From the NCBI RefSeq assembly GCF_018219155.1, contig NZ_CP056123.1, positions 2,799,505-2,863,504 on the forward strand: a DNA stretch of 64,000 nt. The letters run 5' to 3'. The position numbers were made by a program, and so were the translations under genes. Each line of letters starts with the position of its first letter. Position 1 is the stretch's first letter. The stretch comes from Moritella sp. 24 (lineage in GTDB: Bacteria > Pseudomonadota > Gammaproteobacteria > Enterobacterales > Moritellaceae). The notes under the pieces were generated by a model. It did not search any database, was not told where the DNA came from, and saw nothing but the letters and a program-made list of their open reading frames with translations. Shown one piece after another: positions 27,256 to 36,439 of this stretch.

Positions 27256-29103
27256 GTGAACCCACAAGATTACTTTAACCAACTCAATGATGACTATTTA
27301 ACACTTCACCGCCGTAAAGAAGACCTATTCTGGCAAACCTACATGGGCACCAGTGATGACCATGACGGTTTTGCCGCGGCAGAAGAGGCTCTCAGTGCAT
27401 TTATCTCAGACCCAGCTCATATACAAGAAACACGCAGTAACCTTGATGTGCTATTACAATTAACTGATGAAGACGATGAACTGGTACAGGGCCTTAAAGG
27501 TTGGTTAGCCTTTTTCGATGCCAACGCCATTGAAAGTGCAGAAGGCCGCGATAAAATGGCGGCACTGATTCGCAGTGAGTCAGCGCTATTTGCTAAACGT
27601 CAAGATTACCTCATGTATTGTAATGATGAGAATGGCGACAAGCAGCAAGCTTCTTTAACCGTACTGGCAGCTAATATTCGCACCAGTAACAATGAGAGTG
27701 TACGCCAATCAGCGCATCAAGCATTGTTAGACCTTGAGCAGTGGGTGCTGAATAACGGTTATATCGAACTGGTTAAACAACGTAACGACTTTGCCCGTCA
27801 ACAAGGCTTCCGTAATTTCTTTGATTACAAAGTAAATAAAACTGAGCAGATGACACCTGAACAACTGTTCACTATTTTAGATGATTTTGAATCTCGAACT
27901 CGCGAACAAAATCAAAGCAGTATTAAGCAACTAGCACAAAGCAAAGGTGATAGCGCGGTTCAAGGTCATAACTTTAGCTTTATGTATGCAGGTGATGCAG
28001 CACGTCAACTTAACCCTTACGTACCATTCTCAAAGTCATTGCGTCGCTGGATTGAATCATTCGGCCGCTTGAATATCGATTATTCACAAGCCGACATGAC
28101 CCTCGATTTATTAGACCGTCCGGGTAAATACCAAAATGGTTTCTGCCATGGCCCGATTCCATCGTTTTATGCTGAAGATCAATGGCAAGCAGGTAAAATC
28201 AATTTCACCAGTAATGCGAAACCCGATCAAATAGGCAGTGGCTACGATGGTATTAACACCTTATTCCATGAAGGGGGTCATGCCGCGCATTTTGCCAACA
28301 TTAAATTAAACTCACCCTGTTTTTCACAAGAATTTGCACCCACATCAATGGCCTACGCAGAAACCCAATCTATGTTTTGCGATAGCTTATTAACCGACGG
28401 CGATTGGTTGAAACAATATGCCTATAACGCTGATGGTGAAGTGGTACCCGATGAAGTTATTCAAGCGTTAATCGCAGCAAAACAACCCTTTAAAGCTTAC
28501 GAAGAGCGCAGTATTTTAGTCGTACCTTACTTTGAATGGGCTGTTTACAGTGCGGATGAAGATTTATTAACACCCGAATACTTAACTTCGTTAGCTCGAG
28601 AAACAGAGCAACGTATCCTTGGATTAGCAGCAAGCCCACGCCCACTACTCGCGGTTCCGCACTTGCTATCACAAGAAGCCGCTTGTTCGTACCAAGGTTA
28701 CCTACTTGCACACATGGCGGTTTATCAAACACGCGCTTACTTTACTGAGAAATTCGGTTATCTAACCGATAACCCTGCAATCGGTCCACTGCTTGCTGAG
28801 CATTACTGGAAACCAGGTAACAGTATTAGCCATGATGCAACCTTGCGTAGTCTAACGGATGAAGGTTTCTCTGCGGCTTACCTTGCAGATACCTGTAATA
28901 AAACCAGTGACCAAGCTTGGCAACAGGAGCAAGCTAAGATTGTCGCAGCGCAAGCCCGAGTTCGCGCTAACCCTGCCGCACTGAATGCTAAAATCAGTAT
29001 TGTGGATGGTGCTGATGTTATCGCTGACAATACTATTTCTGATGGTCAGTTATGCGATAACTTCGAGACTTATATTACTCAGCGTTATGGTAGTGATTGT
29101 TAG
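27256..29103 (+). CDS. M3 family zinc metallopeptidase (oligoendopeptidase-like)
   Basis: 615 residues, no signal peptide, so cytoplasmic. The zinc motif is H338-E-G-G-H342 (FHEGGHAAHF) with a following AYAETQSMF segment supplying the third ligand, characteristic of M3 thermolysin-like oligopeptidases such as PepF. Expected to cleave short peptides. GTG start with AAGGAG eight bases upstream. No operon partner: the next gene begins 185 bp later and has its own leader. Confidence 0.85.
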   Translation: MNPQDYFNQLNDDYLTLHRRKEDLFWQTYMGTSDDHDGFAAAEEALSAFISDPAHIQETRSNLDVLLQLTDEDDELVQGLKGWLAFFDANAIESAEGRDKMAALIRSESALFAKRQDYLMYCNDENGDKQQASLTVLAANIRTSNNESVRQSAHQALLDLEQWVLNNGYIELVKQRNDFARQQGFRNFFDYKVNKTEQMTPEQLFTILDDFESRTREQNQSSIKQLAQSKGDSAVQGHNFSFMYAGDAARQLNPYVPFSKSLRRWIESFGRLNIDYSQADMTLDLLDRPGKYQNGFCHGPIPSFYAEDQWQAGKINFTSNAKPDQIGSGYDGINTLFHEGGHAAHFANIKLNSPCFSQEFAPTSMAYAETQSMFCDSLLTDGDWLKQYAYNADGEVVPDEVIQALIAAKQPFKAYEERSILVVPYFEWAVYSADEDLLTPEYLTSLARETEQRILGLAASPRPLLAVPHLLSQEAACSYQGYLLAHMAVYQTRAYFTEKFGYLTDNPAIGPLLAEHYWKPGNSISHDATLRSLTDEGFSAAYLADTCNKTSDQAWQQEQAKIVAAQARVRANPAALNAKISIVDGADVIADNTISDGQLCDNFETYITQRYGSDC

Positions 29104-29288
29104 AACCACGGAATAATAAATAAGTCGGTTTTTATTTTTAATAATAGAAACCGGCCCTCACTTTAACTTTCAATATCGTCATCCTAACTCTTACACGCCC
29201 TTACCTTATACGCTAAAAAATTATAGTAATATCTTTGTCACTCGCAACATTATAGCCCTGCTACATGAACAAATATATTAGGTGTAAT

Positions 29289-30971
29289 ATGAGAACAAAA
29301 TTAGCGACATCCCTTGCTACAGCATTACTATTAACCGCTTGTAATAGTGACAACAAAAACACGGCTTCAACCACTCCGACAAAACCAGTACCAACACCAA
29401 CAGTACCTGTTCCCGCGATTACACACCTAGATAAAAGCGATCTATTTATTATAGGTAAATCACTAACATTACAAACAGTTTGTGTAGATTGTGATGACAG
29501 TAAAACTCAATACCAATGGTTCGTAGACCGTAATAACAACGGTGTTTTTGGTGATGAAATCATTATCGATGGCCAGCTAATTCCTGATGTCAATGTAACA
29601 ACAAATGCATATACACCTGTATCAGATGATTATGGACATAATTTTAAATTATGTGCGACACCGATATCGAAGCAATCCGTTACTGGCACGCAAGTCTGTA
29701 AAACATGGCAGCCAATTAGTGTAAGTAAAATTGCCGTGAACGCCAGTGCTTTTGCCGCAATCAAAAATGATGGTAGCGCTACCGTTTGGGGCTTTAAATA
29801 CGGTGGCGGAGATACCACAGCCATTGATAATGAGTTAACTGATATCAAATCAATTAGCGGTAGTTTTTTAGCATTTGCTGCAATAAAAAAAGACGGTTCT
29901 GTATTAACCTGGGGCAATAAAACCTTGGGAGGTGATAGTAGTGCTGTACAAGCTGACTTAATAAATGTTGAAACCATAACGGCGACAAATGGTGCCTTTG
30001 CTGCATTAAAATCGGATGGTTCAGTGGTCGTTTGGGGAGACAAAACACAAGGTGGGGATAAAGATTCTATCCATAGCCCTCTCACTAACATTAACCGTAT
30101 TTATGCTTCAGACTCAGCCTTCGCAGCACTGAAAAAAGACAAAACGGTTATCACTTGGGGTAATCCCAAAAAAGGAGGCGATAGCACAACTGTCACCAGT
30201 GATTTAACGAATATTAAAACCATATATGCATCAAGCTATGCTTTTTCAGCGCTAACAGAAACTGGCGACGTATATTCTTGGGGCTTTGATATCTTAGGTA
30301 ATGCGATCAATTCACCAACAGACTTGCACAATGTCACCACAATTTACACTGCAGGAAGTGCTTTTACTGCATTGAAACAAGATGGTACGCTAACAACCTG
30401 GGGTCAAGCTCAATATGGAGGTGACAGCAGTCATGTCACAGCTAAGCTTAAAAATATTAAGTCCGTTGTATCGACAGATTTTGCTTTTACTGCATTGACA
30501 AACTCAGGAGAAATCATCAGTTGGGGCACAAGTGATATGTATATCCCGCTAATAGTACCTAATGATACGGACAATTATACTGCTATTTATGCCAATAAGG
30601 GTGCTTTTGCAGCCCTCAAAAAAGACGGTTCAGTCGTCACTTGGGGGCAATATCACAATGGCGCTGACAGCAGCCATGTGAGTGATAAACTCATCGATAT
30701 TAAAACGATTATACCTACCAATTATGCATTTGCAGCTCTAAAGAATGATGGGTCAGTTATAACCTGGGGTGATCCCGACCATGGTGGCGATAGTAGTACT
30801 GTTAGCGATGAACTAATTAACATCGAAAATATCGATACTAATGGCTATGCGTTTGTTGCACGTAGAGCCGATGGTCAATTCATTGTCTGGGGTAATGATA
30901 AGTTTGGCGGCACTATTAGTGATGAGAAAAAAGAAGCCTTAACAGCTAGAGAAATTCTTGTAAGTCCATAA
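29289..30971 (+). CDS. lipoprotein with RCC1-like repeats
   Basis: About 560 residues from ATG 29289 (AGGT upstream); the frame opens at 29265. Lipoprotein signal MRTKLATSLATALLLTAC with lipid-modified C18, then a Pro/Thr linker (STTPTKPVPTPTVPVP). Roughly ten repeats of about 40 residues follow, each with the core AFAALKxDGSVxxWG and often GGDSS, typical of RCC1-like beta-propellers. Such bacterial proteins usually mediate protein binding; the partner is unknown. The linker resembles that of the large lipoprotein upstream of the pilus locus. Confidence 0.8.
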   Translation: MRTKLATSLATALLLTACNSDNKNTASTTPTKPVPTPTVPVPAITHLDKSDLFIIGKSLTLQTVCVDCDDSKTQYQWFVDRNNNGVFGDEIIIDGQLIPDVNVTTNAYTPVSDDYGHNFKLCATPISKQSVTGTQVCKTWQPISVSKIAVNASAFAAIKNDGSATVWGFKYGGGDTTAIDNELTDIKSISGSFLAFAAIKKDGSVLTWGNKTLGGDSSAVQADLINVETITATNGAFAALKSDGSVVVWGDKTQGGDKDSIHSPLTNINRIYASDSAFAALKKDKTVITWGNPKKGGDSTTVTSDLTNIKTIYASSYAFSALTETGDVYSWGFDILGNAINSPTDLHNVTTIYTAGSAFTALKQDGTLTTWGQAQYGGDSSHVTAKLKNIKSVVSTDFAFTALTNSGEIISWGTSDMYIPLIVPNDTDNYTAIYANKGAFAALKKDGSVVTWGQYHNGADSSHVSDKLIDIKTIIPTNYAFAALKNDGSVITWGDPDHGGDSSTVSDELINIENIDTNGYAFVARRADGQFIVWGNDKFGGTISDEKKEALTAREILVSP

Positions 30972-30982
30972 CTTCTCACAAC

Positions 30983-31020
30983 GCGTACGTATTAACTGGC
31001 AGCAGCAAACATGCGTACGC
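30983..31020. terminator. possible terminator between convergent genes
   Basis: GCGTACG (30983-30989) pairs with CGTACGC (31014-31020) across a 24-base loop, followed on the plus strand by AGCTTTTCTC. It lies between the RCC1-like gene and the convergent LysR gene. The long loop makes it weak. Confidence 0.35.
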
Positions 31021-31028
31021 AGCTTTTC

Positions 31029-31907
31029 TCACTCATAACGTAATCGCTCTTTCAAATACTTAATAAAAAGTTGAGTGCGAGTATGTTCATAATCAAGCGT
31101 TGGGTAATACGCACACACCGAGCCATGATCAACAGTAAGTTCAGGTAAAACAGGCACCAACTCACCTACTTCAGTTAAATCTTCAAGCATCTTTTGACTT
31201 GCAAGTAAGATCCCCATACCGCACTTTGCTCCGTAATATAAAGCCTCGGGGTTCGTGGTGGCAAAATTACCTCGTAACGTAATGCGGTTACCCGTCGATA
31301 GTTTCACTTCTCGTATCGGTTTTTCACCCCAAATCAGCATATTATGAGATTCAAGATCATCAATCGTTTCAGGCTTACCGTATTTTTCAATATACTCAGG
31401 TGAAGCAAAAAATTTGGCATCATTTTTAAATAATTCAATCGCTTTATAACTGTGAGAATTCAACTGTTCTAAATCACGGCTAATAAACACATCAACGTAA
31501 TCTTCAGGCATTTGTCCTGGTGAGGTAGTTAACAATTGAATTTGAATTTTAGGATACATCAGTAAAAAATCATTTAAATACTTAATGATAAATTTAGAAC
31601 CAACTGCGGTTGTCGCTCCAATTTTCAATAATCCTGTTGGAGTTTGATTCACCGAGCGTGCTTCATCCACCAGCGCCATCCATTGATCAAGTTGCAGTCG
31701 TGAACGCTGATAAAATAACTGACCCGCTTCAGTTTGGTCTAATGAACGCGTAGTTCGCTTGAGTAATTGCACCCCGACCTTATCTTCTAACCAGTTAATC
31801 CGCTTACTGATTGCTGAGCCAGTCGTATTAAGCTGGTAAGCGGCGCCGTTAAAGCTACCTTCCTCAACCACTTTGATATAACTTCGCACGCACACAATCC
31901 AATCCAT
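31029..31907 (-). CDS. LysR family transcriptional regulator
   Basis: 292 residues, standard length. N-terminal winged helix-turn-helix (VVEEGSFNGAAYQLNTTGSAISKRINWLEDKVGVQLLKR split here as family-typical), then a LysR substrate-binding domain starting near TGLLKIGATTAVG. The closest subgroup is the CrgA/DsdC-like class with RTTRSLDQTEAGQLFY. ATG 31907 preceded by AAGGTAGGTA; a GTG codon directly in front extends the frame. A palindrome 38 bp upstream is related to those in front of the two protease operons, so autoregulation and control of those operons is proposed. Confidence 0.88.
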   Translation of the reverse strand: MDWIVCVRSYIKVVEEGSFNGAAYQLNTTGSAISKRINWLEDKVGVQLLKRTTRSLDQTEAGQLFYQRSRLQLDQWMALVDEARSVNQTPTGLLKIGATTAVGSKFIIKYLNDFLLMYPKIQIQLLTTSPGQMPEDYVDVFISRDLEQLNSHSYKAIELFKNDAKFFASPEYIEKYGKPETIDDLESHNMLIWGEKPIREVKLSTGNRITLRGNFATTNPEALYYGAKCGMGILLASQKMLEDLTEVGELVPVLPELTVDHGSVCAYYPTLDYEHTRTQLFIKYLKERLRYE

Positions 31908-31944
31908 CACTACCTACCTTTTCGCAATATCGCGATTGAAGTAA

Positions 31945-31971
31945 ACATTCAATCCTAATAAGACCTAATCT
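31945..31971. promoter_or_regulatory. candidate LysR operator upstream of the LysR gene
   Basis: Right arm GACCTAATCT matches the 34113 site at 8 of 10 positions. The left arm ACATTCAATC matches at 6 of 10, with the same 7-base spacer. It lies 38 bp upstream of the regulator start. The weakest of three related sites. Confidence 0.45.
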
Positions 31972-32001
31972 AGCATAGATAGTTATTTTACAAATATAAA
32001 A

Positions 32002-32054
32002 AAGCCTTAATCTGATAATCCCCCTACTTTTACAGGGCATCAAGATTAAGGCTT
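32002..32054 (-). terminator. Rho-independent terminator of protease operon 1
   Basis: AAGCCTTAATCT (32002-32013) pairs perfectly with AGATTAAGGCTT (32043-32054). On the minus strand the stem runs straight into a six-T stretch (31998-32003). It starts 20 bp beyond the protease stop. Confidence 0.78.
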
Positions 32055-32073
32055 AGATTATAAAAACGTCAAA

Positions 32074-33258
32074 TTATTTCGCTGCTTTTACCGCAAAGTA
32101 ATCCAATACGATTTTAGTTTTATCAGTCAAATCACCAACCGGTTTAAACTCAACATTGATGTTATCCGTGTCAATTTTGAAGGTATTCACTTTAAGGAAA
32201 AGTGCATCGGTTTTAGCTGTATTAACGTCAATATTGACCGCAACAGCACGACCATTAACAAACAGATCAAACGCAGGTGTATTTTTATCCTTTGGTACTA
32301 CAAATTCGATACTGTAGCTTGAACCTGCATCCGCATAAGCCATGGTTTTTAAACCACCGTCATCAGTCCAAAAGGTCTCAGACATACCAATATTATCTGC
32401 TTTCCAATAACTGAAATACGCATGGTAGTCATCTACATTCTCTGGCGACGCAGAAGTCCACATTACGCTATCAAGCTCCACCTCTTCGGTATAACTAAAG
32501 CCATGTTCTTTCATCATTTTGTCAATCCAAGGTACCTTATCAGCTACATCTTCAAAAGTGTCCGCCCAACCAAACTCGGTATTATATTGCACGCCAATTT
32601 CACCAAACAGATAAGACTCACCATTTTTTTCAAACGTAATACCAGAACCACTATCACCATGAATAACTAACCATTGCAGGTCGCTCTGTTCAAGATATGT
32701 TGGCTTAAAGCTATATTCAGCCACCCATGCCTTTTCAACTTGGCTATATTGAACAAATTTTTGACCACCATTACGGTTATTATAATTACCAAATCCGATG
32801 TTAGTCACTTCATAAAATGCATCCTTAGGGAACATTGAATTTGTTGCTAACTTAGCAGGTTTAATCCCACGAATAGGCGTATCTAAACGAACGAGTGAAA
32901 AATCAGACCCTTTGGGATCTCTAAACGCGTACTCACCAAAATCAGCATCGGGATCTGTTATCGCGTACACATATTTGTCCGTTATATATTTACCATTTTT
33001 GTCTTTTTTATACGTTCCACAACTTACTCTGTTTTCATACCCATCTGCTTTTGAACCAGACACATGATTCGCCGTAATAACCCAATACGGGTCAATTAAT
33101 GTTGCAGAACCAGCATTCATCGCACATGCAAAATCAAATTTGTTCTGTAAAGAAAAAGCTTTGAATTGAGATACTGAACGGTCATAACGTCCAACACCTG
33201 CGTTAGCCGTCATCGAAATAGAAGCCAATATCGCAGTAGCAATAAGTAATTTTTTCAT
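32074..33258 (-). CDS. secreted trypsin-like serine protease, copy 1
   Basis: 394 residues with signal peptide MKKLLIATAILASISMTANA. S1 catalytic triad readable: H65 in ITANHVSGS, D119 in GSDFSLVRLD, S203 in HGDSGSG. The last 150 residues form a separate beta-rich domain (from about DSVMWTSASPEN) ending DYFAVKAAK, probably a carbohydrate- or surface-binding module. Its ATG overlaps the stop of the upstream gene by 1 bp (TAATG), so it is translationally coupled to the partner protein. Paralogue of the protease at 34324. Likely secreted; substrate unknown. Confidence 0.88.
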   Translation of the reverse strand: MKKLLIATAILASISMTANAGVGRYDRSVSQFKAFSLQNKFDFACAMNAGSATLIDPYWVITANHVSGSKADGYENRVSCGTYKKDKNGKYITDKYVYAITDPDADFGEYAFRDPKGSDFSLVRLDTPIRGIKPAKLATNSMFPKDAFYEVTNIGFGNYNNRNGGQKFVQYSQVEKAWVAEYSFKPTYLEQSDLQWLVIHGDSGSGITFEKNGESYLFGEIGVQYNTEFGWADTFEDVADKVPWIDKMMKEHGFSYTEEVELDSVMWTSASPENVDDYHAYFSYWKADNIGMSETFWTDDGGLKTMAYADAGSSYSIEFVVPKDKNTPAFDLFVNGRAVAVNIDVNTAKTDALFLKVNTFKIDTDNINVEFKPVGDLTDKTKIVLDYFAVKAAK

Positions 33259-33938
33259 TATTTAACCTCACTTAAATTGATAGCTTCCAAGCTGTGATAG
33301 CCTTCTGACTGCGAGAAATCCCATTGTCGAGCAACACGTTTGTAAGTCACAGTTAATTGATCATCAATCGAAGTGGTATTAAAGACGATAGTGTTTTGAG
33401 TACCAGTTAAGTGTGTCGCAAAATCATTCTTGATCGTGACGCACTGCAGGCTAATACACGCCGTAACATCCGATGAAGACAGCCAGTTATGGGTATAAAG
33501 ATCAAGCTTGTAACGCCCAATGCCTTCTGCTTTAACGTTAAAACTAAAGCCACCATCATTCAACACCATGGCATGATTAAACTGATCGGCATAATCGGCA
33601 TAACTACCGCCGTCCCAACTATAGCGATTCGCGTGAACGGGTTCATCCCCTGGTATATGTTTAATTGAACCAACATCCGTTAACGAACCAATTTTATCGC
33701 TATTTGGCTTTTCAACAAATGTATCTACACCGTAGAAAAACTGCCAATCAAGACCTTTCAACTCGATATCTTTACGAAGACCAGCCCCCGATAATTCATA
33801 ACCATAAAACTCACTGACTATTGATAGATTATCGCTACCCGCTTTGGAAATATTAGACAGATTGTTTAAATCTACCTCGATCTCACTCGCCACGACAGAT
33901 GAAGAACATAGTAAGATTACTAGCATTGATTTTTTCAT
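33258..33938 (-). CDS. secreted partner protein of protease, copy 1
   Basis: 226 residues with an N-terminal signal peptide (MKKSMLVILLCSSSVVAS). No family recognised. The mature part is beta-rich, has one cysteine pair (TACISLQC) and ends in LEAINLSEVK, reminiscent of a galactose-binding-like or carbohydrate-binding sandwich. It is co-translated with the protease and was duplicated together with it, which implies a joint role such as inhibitor, chaperone or targeting subunit (inference). Confidence 0.7.
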   Translation of the reverse strand: MKKSMLVILLCSSSVVASEIEVDLNNLSNISKAGSDNLSIVSEFYGYELSGAGLRKDIELKGLDWQFFYGVDTFVEKPNSDKIGSLTDVGSIKHIPGDEPVHANRYSWDGGSYADYADQFNHAMVLNDGGFSFNVKAEGIGRYKLDLYTHNWLSSSDVTACISLQCVTIKNDFATHLTGTQNTIVFNTTSIDDQLTVTYKRVARQWDFSQSEGYHSLEAINLSEVK

Positions 33939-34112
33939 AACTTTTCCTTTGTTAGATGAAAGGGATAAGTTTATAGCTAGTATTTAGTTGAACTGTAAGT
34001 CTTTGTAAGAAAATAAACCCTTAGTGCAATGGTGCTAAACCCTTAACATAATTCATATTAATTCTTGCTATAAAGGTGATATTGGTCAGATTTATACGGT
34101 ATGAAATCCAAT

Positions 34113-34139
34113 CAATTAAGTCCACACCAGACCTAATTG
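34113..34139. promoter_or_regulatory. candidate LysR operator, protease operon 1
   Basis: CAATTAAGTC-N7-GACCTAATTG, a 27-bp palindrome with 9 of 10 arm positions complementary. It lies 175 bp upstream of the operon 1 start, against 176 bp for its counterpart in operon 2. Confidence 0.6.
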
Positions 34140-34256
34140 AAAGCCCAATGAAATGATTACGGTAAATTAAGTATTAATATGCACGAAGATAAAGGTCAAA
34201 ATGAACAGTCAATCCGAACGAAAACTGATCTAGCATGATTGTTTTATAGCGAAAAA

Positions 34257-34297
34257 AATCTTAACCCGATAACCCCCATACAACAGACGTTAAGATT
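34257..34297 (-). terminator. Rho-independent terminator of protease operon 2
   Basis: AATCTTAAC (34257-34265) pairs with GTTAAGATT (34289-34297). On the minus strand the stem continues into a seven-T run (34252-34258). It starts 27 bp beyond the stop of the second protease gene. Confidence 0.72.
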
Positions 34298-34323
34298 AAG
34301 ATTTTATTTATAATAGAGTTAGA

Positions 34324-35505
34324 TTATTTCGCTGCTTTTACCGCAAAGTAATCCAGTATGATTTTAGTTTTATCTGTTAAATCACCTACCGGTTTAAATT
34401 CAACATTGATGTTATCCGTGTCAATTTTGAAGGTATTCACTTTAAGGAAAAGTGCATCGGTTTTAGCTGTATTGACGTCAATATTAACCGCAACAGCACG
34501 ACCGTTAACGAACAAGTCAAACGCAGGTGTGTTTTTATCCTTTGGTACGACAAATTCAATGCTGTAGCTTGAACCTGCATCCGCATAAGCCATGGTTTTT
34601 AAACCACCGTCATCAGTCCAAAAGGTCTCAGACATACCAATATTATCTGCTTTCCAATAACTGAAGTACGCATGGTAGTCATCTGTATTTTCTGGCGACG
34701 CAGAAGTCCACATTACGCTATCAAGCTCCACCTCTTCGGTATAACTAAAGCCATGTTCTTTCATTGCCTTTTCAATCCACGGTAGTTTGATAGCCACATC
34801 TTCAAATGTATCCGTCCAACCAAACTCAGTGTAATATTGCAGACCAATCTCACCGAGTAGATAGAATTCACCATCTTTTTCAACCGTGATACCAGAACCA
34901 CTATCACCATGAATAGCCAACCACTGTAAATCACTTTGTTTAAAATGATCTGGTTTATATGAATATTCAGCTAACCACTTTTTATCCACTTCATTGTATT
35001 CAACATATTTTTGGCCACCATTACGACCATTGTAATTACCAAATCCAACTTCGGTTACTTCATAGCGTTTGTCTTTAGGAAACATCGCTTCTGTTGCTAA
35101 CTTAGCCGGTTTAATGCCTCGAATAGGCGTATCTAAACGAACAAGAGCAAAATCATACTTTGGGTCTCTAAATTCATACTCACCAAATTCACCGTTTGGA
35201 TCTGTGGATGCAGACACTGATTTTACCGTTGAGTATTTACCATTTTCGTCTTTTTCATACGAATAACAAGCAACAGTATTTTTATATGAATCTGCTTTTG
35301 AACCCGATACATGGTTTGCAGTAATTACCCAAAACGGGTCGATTAAGGTTGCAGAACCTGCGTTCATACCACAAGCAAAATCGAACTTAGGCTGTAAGGC
35401 AAAAGCTTTATGTTGCGTTACAGAACGATCATAACGACCAACGCCAGCTGTCGCTGTTACTGAAATAGAAGCTAATACCGCTGTGGCAATAAGTAATTTT
35501 TTCAT
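34324..35505 (-). CDS. secreted trypsin-like serine protease, copy 2
   Basis: 393 residues, paralogue of the protease at 32074 with the same signal peptide type and triad (ITANHVSGS, YDFALVRLD, HGDSGSG). The N-terminal protease domain differs at many positions, especially around residues 75-115 and 140-235. The C-terminal 150 residues are identical except for two or three substitutions. Overlaps the upstream partner gene by 1 bp (TAATG). The divergent catalytic half with a conserved C-terminal half suggests different cleavage preference but the same targeting. Confidence 0.88.
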   Translation of the reverse strand: MKKLLIATAVLASISVTATAGVGRYDRSVTQHKAFALQPKFDFACGMNAGSATLIDPFWVITANHVSGSKADSYKNTVACYSYEKDENGKYSTVKSVSASTDPNGEFGEYEFRDPKYDFALVRLDTPIRGIKPAKLATEAMFPKDKRYEVTEVGFGNYNGRNGGQKYVEYNEVDKKWLAEYSYKPDHFKQSDLQWLAIHGDSGSGITVEKDGEFYLLGEIGLQYYTEFGWTDTFEDVAIKLPWIEKAMKEHGFSYTEEVELDSVMWTSASPENTDDYHAYFSYWKADNIGMSETFWTDDGGLKTMAYADAGSSYSIEFVVPKDKNTPAFDLFVNGRAVAVNIDVNTAKTDALFLKVNTFKIDTDNINVEFKPVGDLTDKTKIILDYFAVKAAK

Positions 35506-36185
35506 TATTTAACCTCACTTAAATTGATAGCTTCTAGACTGTGATAACCTTCTGATTGCGAGTAGTCCCACTGACGCGGAACGTGTTTATAGCTCACCGT
35601 TAATTGATCATCAACTGACTGAGTGTTAAATAAAATGCTGTTTTGAGTTCCCGTCATATGTAGTGCAAGATCATTTTTAATGGCCACACACTGCTGATTA
35701 ACACAAGCAGTTACATCAGATGAAGACAGCCATGTATGCGTATAAAGATCGAGCTTAAAACGCCCTACTGCAGCAGGAGAAACAGTAAAGCTAAAACCGC
35801 TATTGCTCAATGTCATGGCATTATTAAACTTGTCAGCATAATCCGCTGAACTGCCACTATTCCACGTATAGCGATTAGCATGTACCGGTTTATCGCCCGG
35901 GTAATGTTGAACAGAGCCCACATCAGTTATAGCACCGATTTTTTCACTATTCGGTTTTTCAACATAGGTATCGACATCATAAAAAAATTGCCAATCAAGC
36001 CCCTGTAGCTCAATGTCTTTTCGATGACCAGCTCCGGACAATTCATAACCGTTAAATTCACTTATAATTGATAGCTGCTCGGTTCCCGCTTTTGAGATAT
36101 TCGATAGGTTATTTAAATCTACCTCAATCTCACTTGCTGCAACAGATGATGAACATAGCAAGAGTGCTAACATCGTTTTTTTCAT
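35505..36185 (-). CDS. secreted partner protein of protease, copy 2
   Basis: 226 residues, same length as and clearly paralogous to the protein at 33258, with signal peptide MKKTMLALLLCSSSVAAS and the same TACVNQQC cysteine pair. Divergence is spread over the whole length, unlike in the neighbouring protease genes. Function unknown. Upstream leader bases are shared with copy 1. Confidence 0.7.
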   Translation of the reverse strand: MKKTMLALLLCSSSVAASEIEVDLNNLSNISKAGTEQLSIISEFNGYELSGAGHRKDIELQGLDWQFFYDVDTYVEKPNSEKIGAITDVGSVQHYPGDKPVHANRYTWNSGSSADYADKFNNAMTLSNSGFSFTVSPAAVGRFKLDLYTHTWLSSSDVTACVNQQCVAIKNDLALHMTGTQNSILFNTQSVDDQLTVSYKHVPRQWDYSQSEGYHSLEAINLSEVK

Positions 36186-36360
36186 AACTTTTCCTTTGTT
36201 AGATGAAAAAACAAGTATAGATCTAATACTTTAGGTATAGTGTAAGGGTATGTAAGAATAAGACTCATTCAAACTATGATGCTAATTACTTAACACTTAT
36301 GAACTTTTTTTAGCCTATAAACATGCTCGGTTTATCATTTTAATTGCACAAAAATAACAC

Positions 36361-36387
36361 CAATTAAGTCTCAAATGGACCCAATCA
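36361..36387. promoter_or_regulatory. candidate LysR operator, protease operon 2
   Basis: Left arm CAATTAAGTC is identical to that of the 34113 site; the right arm GACCCAATCA follows after the same 7-base spacer. It is 176 bp upstream of operon 2 and 79 bp upstream of the divergent transporter gene, so it could influence both. The rest of 36186-36439 shows nothing further. Confidence 0.58.
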
Positions 36388-36439
36388 GTTTCCAATAAAC
36401 CTTATTATCATGTATATCGCCTTAATATAGACTGTTTAC

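Larger units (their letters stand above)
33939..34323. other. intergenic region between the two protease operons
   Basis: 385 bp hold the leader of operon 1 (TTTTCCTTTGTTAGATGAAA region identical to operon 2), a LysR-type palindrome at 34113-34139, the vestigial junction element near 34205 and the operon 2 terminator at 34257-34297. No gene seen. Confidence 0.6.
31941..36387. repeat. tandem duplication of a ~2.25-kb protease unit
   Basis: Two copies (about 31941-34195 and 34205-36387) share gene order, spacing and flanks. Matching landmarks are 2247-2250 bp apart: protease stops at 32074/34324, partner starts at 33938/36185, palindromes at 34113/36361. A short element with TCAATCC and ATCTAGCAT recurs at about 31947 and 34208, marking the junction. 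The 3' third of the protease genes is nearly identical, while the 5' part has diverged. Confidence 0.85.
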
